From assembly GCA_033964015.1 (NCBI GenBank), contig CM066914.1:21876234-21940233 (forward strand): DNA of 64,000 nt. The letters are read 5' to 3'. Every line of letters starts with the position of its first letter. Position 1 is the first letter of the stretch. This document shows positions 42,195 through 53,000 of the stretch, in pieces. The DNA comes from Scolanthus callimorphus. Its lineage: Eukaryota > Cnidaria > Anthozoa > Actiniaria > Edwardsiidae. The notes beneath the pieces were generated by a model, which saw nothing but the letters and a program-made list of their open reading frames with translations, ran no database searches and had not been told where the DNA came from. The translations under genes and the position numbers were made by a program.

Positions 42195-43361
42195 TTTCCA
42201 AGCAATCAACTGGTGGAGTGATATACATGAAATGCTGCTAGCTGGGATTCTATAATATCAAATATATATAGAGGAAAGAAGCAAGAGCAGACATATTCAT
42301 GACCATTGAAAGTGCAAAACAAAAACAAAACGTGAGAAGTCTCTGGATTTTATACATAAAATGGGGATGGGTGTTTCAATCTAGTACACCAAAAATAAAT
42401 AAGAGAACATACTGTTTAGCCAACAATAAACACTTGTTTCCGAACATTTCATGCTTTTTATGTAACCTCTAATGAATCTGTATACAAACACGATACGGTT
42501 ACATGATAGTTCATGCCACTCTTTTGGAGACAGTTTGTCCATCTTAACTGGAATGTTCAATTCCTATTTTTATATAAATAACAACTTACATTACAGTTGT
42601 AAAGTTCTGAAAAAGTTGTGTAAAAATGGATACAGTTTTTGTCAAAAGCTATTTTGCAAACACTTGTAGATGTCACCAGTAGCTATCTAGGAATCCATGT
42701 GAACGTTTACCTCCGGGACCACGGGCAACATTGTGGTTCCAGAAAATATCCCTCCCCCCCGGGTGGGGCCACTTTTCAATGTACTACAACCAGGATAAGG
42801 CATCGAATTGTGACATTGAAAGCTAGACCGTTGTTTGGAACTGGACTATAGTCAGACGCGTAGCTACCTGTACGCCAATACGCATTTTCGTACCTCGTGA
42901 AGCCCCAAAAATACAACAAATGTACAGCACAAAGTTGGAGTTGAGCTACGAAAACAATGCAGTGGCGTACTTCGTAATAATAATAATAATAATAGATATA
43001 GCATCGTAAAAATGTCTGGTTGCGCGCCTGTAAGTAATGTATCAACCATGCTAGACAGCGTGCTTCATCAGGATTTCCAAACACTGAGCAGGTGTTCATA
43101 AAAATCCTTCTGAAAAATCGTGTCCAGTTTTTTATAACTTCTCAAACGAATCATTTAATGTCGAGAAAAAGGATTTTAATGTCAAAATCTATACAAATTA
43201 AGATCGCGTATCCATACCTCCTTCACGCTTGTGATGTTTGTTTAAACTTGGGGCTCTCGCACGCTTGCTGGCCACTTCTCTGACAGGAAAATAGCTCAAA
43301 TCGCAATCCAATTCCATCCTCTTGATAACAAGTCAAAACAACCTAGAATTGCATTTGTCTA

Positions 43362-43799
43362 AGGGAGCATTCATTATTTATTCCAGGGGCTGGGCTGGCA
43401 AGATTTTTCATACAGCCCCAAAAACCTCGACTGCCTTCCAAGTATCAATAAAAACCTCAAAGCCCCATTAGGCATTTTTTTATAATGAAAGCCCCCCCCC
43501 CCCCTCCCTAGATCAGGACGAAATGTTGGGGCATGTAGATACCAAGACTATTTCCTGTATTTAATTAGGACATTGCAATTTCCTATGACTGCGCCACATG
43601 AACAGTTTGTTGTAACTTTACAGGTGTGCATTCTCTTGTTAAATTAATGTCACTGCTTCCAAAAAACGTAGATGACCCCTAACAGTTGTTTTCATATTTT
43701 CTGGTGGCCTCCTACATACTTGAACGTGCCAAATTAACATGCCTCCCCCCCCTTAATTCTTGCCAGCCCACCCCATGGCATAAATAATGAATGCTCCCT
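43362..43799. mobile_element. MITE AGGGAGCATTCATTATTTAT
   Basis: Perfect 20-bp terminal inverted repeat (AGGGAGCATTCATTATTTAT and its complement), with an inner inverted GGGCTGGCAAG. 438 bp, no ORF. Confidence 0.8.
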
Positions 43800-44224
43800 A
43801 ATACTTGAAATGCTTTTTCCATTAATCTGGAGAATTATTTTGATTACTACGGGCAAATGTACATGTGTTTTCACGGTTATAATTTTACTTATTTAATGTC
43901 CACGGTGAACGTATAAAGAGCGTGCGAAAGCCCCTTTAATGGATTTGAGAATCATGTTTGCGACCTTGTGGAAGTTGGTCCATGTTTTTAAAGACATTCA
44001 GTCCCCATTTATTCTTTCTTATAAGCCCCCCTCCGCAGGCTTTGGGAAGTATTGCAATTCACTCGCCTCGTGTCAGCTGAAATAGTAATGGGCATGAGTG
44101 GCAAAAAAAATCCGCACCCCCCCTGTTGAAGACCAGTGACAGCTACCCACCCTGAATTTTTTAAATTTATGCCACCCAGCCGGGAATTCCAGTGAATTGT
44201 TTCATGTCCCCCTGGAATTTGTGC

Positions 44225-44460
44225 TTACCATGGAATTCCAAGCTCTATTTTGACCACCCACCCTGGAATTCCGAGCTTCATTTTGACCATCCACCCTGGA
44301 ATTCCGAGCTTCATTTTGGCCATCCACCATGGATTTCCGAGCTTCATTTTGACCATCCACTCTGGAATTCCGAGCTTCATTTTGACCATCCACCCTGGAT
44401 TTCCGAGCTTCATTTTGACCATCCACCCTGGATTTCCGAGCTTCATTTTGACCATCCGGG
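44225..44460. repeat. 33-bp minisatellite, ~7 copies
   Basis: Unit GGAATTCCGAGCTTCATTTT plus GACCATCCACCCT. Period 33 with no stop in several frames, so overlapping ORFs of about 100 codons appear on both strands. These are artefacts of the period. Confidence 0.85.
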
Positions 44461-45284
44461 GAACAAATGCTACTGCCCAATTGTTCAGGTTCTGTGCAGA
44501 TAGCACTGCGCTGTGACAAATGTTTCATTTGAAAACATCTTTATAATTAACAAAGAAAATTTAATAGTAAAATTCGGAAAATTCTTGGTTGTGAAAATAT
44601 TGCACGTTCGACGGATCAAATTCGAAAGGGGTCACGCATTGCTGTTACAAAGTAAGTTTGTCCACAGTCCTCTAACACTTTGAACACTGCACACTCTTAA
44701 TGATTTGCGGGTTTGAAATACCTTGTTGTTACTAAATTTTACGAGAAAATTGTCGCGATTAAGCACGTGACTTCAGAAGAGCTGAAAGTCGCGAGTCGCG
44801 AGATGCGGTATCACACGTTGAACACGTGATGACTAAGCAGTGTTTAGTAAATAATTTTCGCTTTCGGTGCATCTGAAACCCGCTCTATTGACATTATATT
44901 AAATATTGGGAAAGAAGAATATTCATGGTATCCCTTTTAAAAATAGCAAAATTCCATTTCCGCAAAAAATTAATAACAACAAGGTAGTGTCTCGGATATT
45001 GGCCATACATGGACAAGAGGCATGTTATAGCCAAATTCAATGCTTTGCGTCGCACTTACTGCGCTGACATTTCCAACACATCACTACTATGTTTGGCTTT
45101 TCAGCGTGGCAATCAAACTGTCCGAGCCAATTAGATTCTTTCGCCAAGTGCAGTCAACTGGCTTCTGTAACGACAAATGTCTGGCATTGGTCGCCACCGT
45201 CATGACGTTTGTCTGGTTCACAGCTTAAACCGTTGCATCGCGATCCACATTTTCAAAACATCAAATTATTTTTGGATTTTGACT

Positions 45285-45475
45285 TTACTGTTCCGCCAAT
45301 CAAACTATCTGAGCTAATGAAGCTCTTGCCCTGTTTCGCCTAGTGCAGTCAACTGGCTTCCCTCTGAACTGAAACCAGACAACGTCGCGACGGAAAGCCA
45401 GGCGACTGCACTAGGCGAAACAAGGCAAGAATCTGATTGGCTCATAAGATTTGACTGGCGAAACAGCAAAGCAAA
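45285..45475. mobile_element. MITE with GTCGCGACGG centre
   Basis: TTCCGCCAATCAAACTATCT at the left is mirrored by GATTTGACTGGCGAAACAG at the right. Inner TTTCGCCTAGTGCAGTC and GACTGCACTAGGCGAAAC are exact complements. Just downstream of the NKCC stop codon, it could lie in the 3' UTR. Confidence 0.7.
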
Positions 45476-45692
45476 CGTTTAAAAACGCGGGTCGCGATGC
45501 AACGATTTTAGCTGTAATCGCGACAAAAGAGAGGCAATTGCACTAGGTGAAACTGGGCAACGACACGATGGGCTCAAATGGATTGACTGAGCAGGCAGAA
45601 AAGCCCAACATAAGCAACGGGAAACATCTATTTTGTCTGTAAGACATTCTGAACCATTTGAAAAATTCATGCACTTTTGCCACACAAACAAT

Positions 45693-47067
45693 TTAACAAT
45701 AGAACGTGAGAACACTTGTTTGGTTTCCACGGATGAGCATCACTGGCGGCAAGTCAGCTGACAGCACCTCTAGCCAGCTCATATACATGAGAGACGTCAT
45801 GGAGGCCAGCTTAGGAACAGGCAGGGTCATTACAATAAGTCTGGCGTCCGCAGAATGCTGCCTTAGCAGTTCCCCTATGCGGATCTGTCGTAGTACCCTC
45901 TTATCTAGATGTACCCCTTCTTCTAGCTCTACCCTGATAGGCAACCGCCGGAAGTCCTCGATGCTCTGCCGAGAGGGTCTCTTGTCCATTCCATGAACCA
46001 CCTCGATGCTCGATACGTCGATTCGAAACTTTTTAAGAAGATTAGCCATTCGGATCTCGTTGTGTTTTATATTGTTGGACTCAGGTGTGAAGATCCTTAG
46101 CCTACAGCCTTTCCATAAGCTATGGAGGGACAGAAGGTACGGAATCAGAATACTTAACCCTCCATCGTCAAATAACCACCAAACGTCAATAGTTCCTTTT
46201 TGCTTTCCTTTGAAGGTGATTATAGAAGGCTGACCGCGGTTGAGCTTGTGCTGATCTGTGTTCTCGTCTTCCGGGACGTCCCGTAGTGAGACACGAAATC
46301 CCTTGGGTCGGTCGCTTGTACTAACACTTATGCCTTCGCTGATTTCCGACGTTAGCTCGCTAGGGTCCGGAGTGATAGACCGTTCACCGGACCTTTCTCT
46401 AGCCGCTAGTGAGCCTATCTCTACTTTAACACTCCCGCTTGGGTAGTCAAGCTCAACATTGGTTGGGCAGGTAGACCCGGACACGGAAGATGTACCCCTT
46501 TGCCTTACACTCTCAGCCCCACCCATACTCGGCTCACTATCGCCTTGGTTCTCGCTAGGGAAATCGTCATCAAAAGTTTGCGTTCCTTTGTTGAATTCAT
46601 GCAACTCCTCTTCAGAGCCTTCTGCCCCAATACTCGAGGCCTCCACTAACAAACTCGTGTTCTCTGGCGTTTCTGATCGTTCCACTTGGAAAAGACGAAT
46701 TCCGCGCGTTCGTGATTCAAAGGACGTACTATCGGGACTTGCGATTCGCACAGATTGGCTCTCTTTGCTTGTTTCTCTCCCTGAGCACTTCCGGTACTTT
46801 GCAATAAATCCTCGTCTTCAGCGTCATCATCCATCCAATCGCCGTCTACTATGTCTTCCTCGAGCTCGATCTCGTCACGCACGCGTAGTATTGCCACGCC
46901 GTAGTTGAGCTCGAAGGCGTCGTTGATAATGTGAACATACTCGTCGACCTCCGCTCGCGTCGCGTGCATCCAGTTTTTCTTGAAACCGATGACTAGAGTA
47001 TTCGGTTTGAGTTTTCCGAGCCCCGTTATCTGAAGGAGACTTTGGACGCCAGATCGAAAAGTAGGAG
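45693..47067 (-). CDS. SLC12A2: NKCC exon 7 (C-terminal domain), with a frame change
   Basis: The upper part (47067 to about 46800) encodes [20 protein letters not shown], then [12 protein letters not shown] and [11 protein letters not shown]. The lower part, in another frame, encodes a Ser/Glu-rich linker, then [31 protein letters not shown] and SVLTFYC with TAA at 45693-45695. The frames differ by two bases (mod 3). A 98-bp GT-AG intron (46781-46878) would reconcile them, as would a 1-bp indel. Confidence 0.88.
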
Positions 47068-50000
47068 CTGAAAAAGAATTAAATACGATTTTAGAGCTTA
47101 GTCCTTGGCGTTCTGGGTGGGCTTCCTGCGGTTGGTAAGACATGTGACGTGACGCTCACGCGTCCTCGCGGTTCATCTCCGAGCACAGGAAGCCCACCCA
47201 GAAAGCCTTTTAACGCGGTCGAGCAGTTTCGAGGAGATGTAAAAAAAAAAAAATCGGATAATGTGAGATGCTTTATAATTGATCAAATTAATCATATTTC
47301 AGATTACTATAATCATTACAGGGAATTTCTGTAGAAACCCATTCATGAATTGCCATGGGAAAGCCAGACACTTCCCATTCGTGTGTCACGGGGTTTCAGC
47401 ATTACCCATGAATGGGTTTCTGCATTGATTCACTGTGATTAATTAAAGTCAGACTTTGGATATGCGGCCACTTCGCTTTCCTATTGGACAAGAGATCTGT
47501 CTTTATGTTATCAGCCAATAAGAACGCGAAACACAAAACGTGCGTTTTTTAGTGTTGATCCTGTCTTTCGCCAAAACTCCAAGTAGCTACACAGGATTCG
47601 TACGCTTTTATAAAAAAAAAGTTCCAGGACTTTTCCAGGATTTTTTAGAGCATTTTCCAGGATAACTACCTTGGGTAGTAAATGTAAATTTTCGACTTTA
47701 GGCAGCTTGATTGTAAGGAGGTCCTCGGACAGACACCACAAAACGATGTAGGTAGTATCACAGGGTGTGCTACATATATAAAATAATATTGGTTTTGTGA
47801 TAGGTTTCCACGACTTTGATAAATAATCCAGGATTTTCCAGCCCTGAAATTCAAAATTTTCAAATTCAGGTTTTCCAGAACTTGTCTGAATCCTGCTACA
47901 TCCCGAACGTCCCTTGTGAAGGGGGACGACAAGGGGGAAGGGTCAGGAGAGCGCTTCTTGACCCCCACTCACCCATCCTACCCCTTGGTCTCGCTTACGT
48001 GACGCCGTCGAGACTCTCAAAAGAACACTTGACGAGTGTAAATTTGTAATACATAGATTTAGCCACTGGCTAAAAGCGGAGCTCCTGGTTATAAAATTTT
48101 CTGTGTGAATGAAAGGGATTCCCATGTGTACATGGTTTACATGGTTGCTTTAGAGTTTTCCCTTCACGAATTTTTCGAGCATAGATGACGTCATCGATGA
48201 CGTCATATCACGTGACCACTTCATTTCGCTCATCTAAAGACCTAGTCTACACTACCAAAGTTTGGTTGTTTTAGAGTCTTCCCTTCACGAGATATAAATT
48301 TTTCAAGCATAGATGACGTCATCGCTGACGTCATACCACGAGACCACCTCATTTCGCTCATCTGGTGACCTAGACTACACTACCAAAGTTTGGTTGTTTT
48401 AGAGTCTTCCCTTCACGAGATATTGATTTTTCAAGCATAGATGACGTCATCGATGACGTCACATCACGTGACCACTTCATTTCGCTCATCTGGTGACCTG
48501 GATTACATTACCCAAGTTTGGTTGGTTTAGAGTCTTCCCTTCACGAGATATTCATTTTTCAAGCGTAGATGACGTCATCGATGACGTCATATCACGTGAC
48601 CACTTAATTTCGCTCATCTAGTGACCTAGACTACACTTCCAAAGTTTGGTTGTTTTAGAGTCTTCCCTTCACGAGATATAAATTTTTCAAGCATAGATGA
48701 CTTCATCGATGACGTCACATCACGTGACCACTTTATTTTGCTCATCTGGTGACCTGGATTACATTACCCAAGTTTGGTTGGTTTAGAGTCTTCCTTTCAT
48801 GAGATATCCATTTTTCAAGCGTAGATGGCGTCATCGATGACGTCACATCACGTGACCACCTCATTTCGCTCATCTAGTGGCCTAGACTACACTACCCAAG
48901 TTTTGTTGTCTTAGAGTCTTCCCTTCATGAGATATTGATTTTTCTTCCGAAGGGTAGCTTCTATAGAAGCCAAACTTGGACAAAGACCATAAGAGGAACT
49001 CTACACCAAAGACACGTGCCCTTACGTCATCAATGACGTCATCAAAATGATCCATAATGCCCGTGACGTTCAAAAATCAACTCGATAGTATACTATGGTG
49101 CTCCGCTTGCGCGGGCCTTCGGCCCGCGCAGGAGCTCCGCTAATAAAAGCATTGAATTTACCTGCACAAATCGTATGAAAGGCACGGATCTTGCGTTCCC
49201 TTAGCCAATTATTCTCGTTTCCTGAAGTGTTGCAAAACTTTCCCACCTTCACTTGTCCACAGATCATCAACCCTACGTTCTTGGTGATCTAGAGAAAACA
49301 CATGGCAAAAACATATTTTCCAAAATATATGTTTTCAAAAAGGCGGGTCGACCATTATAATAGCTTTGGCGAGCATTGTGGCGTATTATCCGGGCTCAAA
49401 TGAACATATTGGCTGCGCTGCGCTCGGGCTAAAATGAGCCTGAGTCGGGCCCAAAACATTTTTACGCCCGCGAACATCAACTATATTGTTATAACACAAT
49501 AGCGTGGGCTGGATGTTGAGAGGGGCTATCACGTGACATTGACAGAGCACAATCGTTTGTTTCAAGCTCATATAATGTGCGTAGGTGGAAGTACACTTAG
49601 ATCTTTTTGGTTGGATTTTGGTACTTATGTACCGTTACAATGCATTCCACAGAAAAACTGAACAAACATGGTAGTACAATGAAACGATGTTGGATGGTTG
49701 GATGAGACAACCGTTTAGCTATATTACCACGCTACACAAATATATGAAAAACAATCGTGGGTTCAAACAGTAACCTTTTCCCACTGGTCTCATAGTGCTC
49801 AAGTTAAGTTATGGAAAGGTGACCTGCCGAGCCTAGTCTTTGCATGAAAACGAAGCTGGGGGAGGGTGGGTTGGACCAGTAAGAATAGTAATGAGGACCA
49901 GTGAGAATAGTAATGCGACTGACCTGAGCGACAATGTACGTAAGGTTGGCACGTGAGGAGGGCGCTCCCGTTAACACCAAACATTGAGGACGGAAATTCT

Positions 50001-53000
50001 TCACGTGATCCTCGGTGGAGTTCAGTCGGTACGCGAAACGGAGGGCCTGGATGTAATTGAACGCCTGCGCACTCGAGCCCCAATTCACCTGCAAGAGAAG
50101 TAATCTGTTTAAAGAGAGTTTGAGACAGTTTAACGCTGTTTGGAGGGAATGAGATGCCACGTTTAAACTGCAGGAATCCCGCGCAAAAAAAAAAAATCAA
50201 ATATCCGAACCGGCTAGCAGGCGAAGCCATGTCTTACCTCTGGTTTCTTGATGTCCACATACTTGTGCAGCGCCACGATAATAACTATGGTCACCAAAGC
50301 GGCCCACCAGTTAATCAGGAACATTATAGCCATACATATCAGAGCCCCTACCAGCGACACCCACATGTTATAGTACTTGAACGACGGCCTCCAGCCGGGG
50401 GAGCGTCCCAACGACGCCGCGAAGACTGCGTAGTTAATGAGCGCGTAGGACATCAGAAAAAAGTTCGAGATGACCGGAGCGATTACGTTAAGTTCTCCAA
50501 TTGCGATGAACCCGCCAGCAATGAGAAAGGTTAATATGTACCCCCTCCTCGGTTCCTCACCCGGGCCAACGCCCACTCCAAAATAACCGATGTAGGGAAA
50601 GATGTTGTCCTTGCACAAGGCCTGGAAGGTTTTGGGTGCACCGACAAGGCTGGCTAGAGCGGAGGACAGGGTCGCGGCGAATATACCACACGTGACAAGA
50701 GGCCCCCAAGCGGACAGTTTCTCCATGACCTACATGGTATTACAAATCGTGATGGTTAATGTAAACACAAGGAGTTCACAAAGTCGATAGAGAAAGTCGG
50801 CTAACGGTATAAACATGCTGTCACCCAATTCAATTCATGTGATGATTCATTCGGGAGGTTACCATTGTCCATTATGTACATACTTGCATGCGCTCGGTCG
50901 TGTGTGGAAAATTGACAAACTGTAATGTATCCTCCCGAATGAATCATGACGTTATCTGAACATCTTGATACCACTACTACCAGAATTCTCTTCGAATTCG
51001 TTTTGTTATTCAAAGTTTGAGGTCCTTTGGGAGCTGCAAGATAATGTTGTTAATGAAGCAAACAAAGGAACTGCGAAAAGGATTTTGAGATTAGTGGTAT
51101 CAAGCGTAATAAAGGGACTTGAGAATTGGGTGGCAACAAGATGTAAGACGCCCACATCAAGATGGCGGCAAGCTTAATATATCTAGTGAAACACACTTTT
51201 TGGTAGAACACTTTTCACAGTCATATGAAATCTGCTCTACGCTACAAAAATACATGTCACGTCATCGGTCACGTGGTCTCACGTCCATCGGTCACGTGGT
51301 CATTAGGACCTTACCTGAAAATCGTTAATAAGTCCACATGTCACGTCCATCGGTCACGTGGTCATTAAGGACCTTACCTGATAATCGTTAATAAGTCCAC
51401 ATGCCACGTGGTCATTAAGGACCTTACCTGATAATCGTTAATAAGTCCACATGTCACGTTATCGGTCACGTGGTCATTAAGACCTTACCTGATAATCGTT
51501 AATAAGTCCATATGCCACGTCCATCGGTCACGTGGTCATTAAGGACCTTACCTGATAATCGTTAATAAGTCCACATGTCACGTCATCGGTCACGTGGTCA
51601 TTAAGACCCTACCTGATAATCGTTAATAAGTCCATATGTCACGTCCATCGGTCACGTGGTCATTAAGGACCTTACCTGATAATCGTTAATAAGTCCACAT
51701 GTCACGTCATCGGTCACGTGGTCATTAAGACCTTACCTGATAATCGTTAATAAGTCCACATGTCACGTCCATCGGTCACGTGGTCATTAAGGACCTTACC
51801 TGATAATCGTTAATAAGTCCACGTCACGTCCATCGGTCACGTGGTCATTAAGGACCTTACCTGATAATTGTTAATAAGTCCACATGTCACGTCCATCGGT
51901 CACGTGGTCATTAAGGACCTTACCTGATAATCGTTAATAAGTCCACATGTCACGTCCATCGGTCACGTGGTCATTAAGGACCTTACCTGATAATCGTTAA
52001 TAAGTCCACATGTCACGTCCATCGGTCACGTGGTCATTAAAGACCTTACCTGATAATCGTTAATAAGTCCACATGTCACGTCATCGGTCACGTGGTCATT
52101 AAGGACCTTACCTGATAATCGTTAATAAGTCCACATGTCACGTCCATCGGTCACGTGGTCATTAAGGACCTTACCTGATAATCGTTAATAAGTCCACATG
52201 TCACGTCCATCGGTCACGTGGTCATTAAGGACCTTACCTGATAATCGTTAATAAGTCCACATGTCACGTCATCGGTGACGTGGTCATTAAGGACCTTACC
52301 TGATAATCGTTAATAAGTCCACATGTCACGTCCATCGGTCACGTGGTCATTAAGGACCTTACCTGATAATCGTTAATAAGTCCACATGTCACGTCCATCG
52401 GTCACGTGGTCATTAAGGACCTTACCTGATAATCGTTAATAAGTCCATATGTCACGTCCATCGGTCACGTGGTCATTAAGGACCTTACCTGATAATCGTT
52501 AATAAGTCCACATGTCACGTCCATCGGTCACGTGGTCATTAAGACCTTACCTGATAATCGTTAATAAGTCCACATGTCACGTCCATCGGTCACGTGGTCA
52601 TTAAGGACCTTACCTGATAATCGTTAATAAGTCCACATGTCACGTCCATCGGTCACGTGGTCATTAAGACCCTACCTGATAATCGTTAATAAGTCCACAT
52701 GTCACGTCCATCGGTCACGTGGTCATTAAGGACCTTACCTGATAATCGTTAATAAGTCCATATGTCACGTCCATCGGTCACGTGGTCATTAAGGACCTTA
52801 CCTGATAATCGTTAATAAGTCCACATGTCACGTCATCGGTCACGTGGTCATTAAGACCTTACCTGATAATCGTTAATAAGTCCATATGTCACGTCCATCG
52901 GTCACGTGGTCATTAAGGACCTTACCTGATAATCGTTAATAAGTCCACATGTCACGTGGTCATTAAGGACCTTACCTGATAATCGTTAATAAGTCCACAT

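Larger units (their letters stand above)
42195..45692. other. Intergenic region between LYR and NKCC 3' ends
   Basis: Contains the MITE 43362-43799, the 33-bp minisatellite 44225-44460 and the MITE 45285-45475. AATAAA-like signals after the LYR stop (about 42395, 42424) are possible polyadenylation sites. No further gene was recognised. Confidence 0.4.

Noticed and set aside
44192..44528. Four overlapping ORFs as possible repeat proteins
   Set aside because: They are explained by a 33-bp tandem repeat without stops.
46459..46908. 149-codon plus-strand ORF
   Set aside because: Antisense shadow of the NKCC C-terminal exon.
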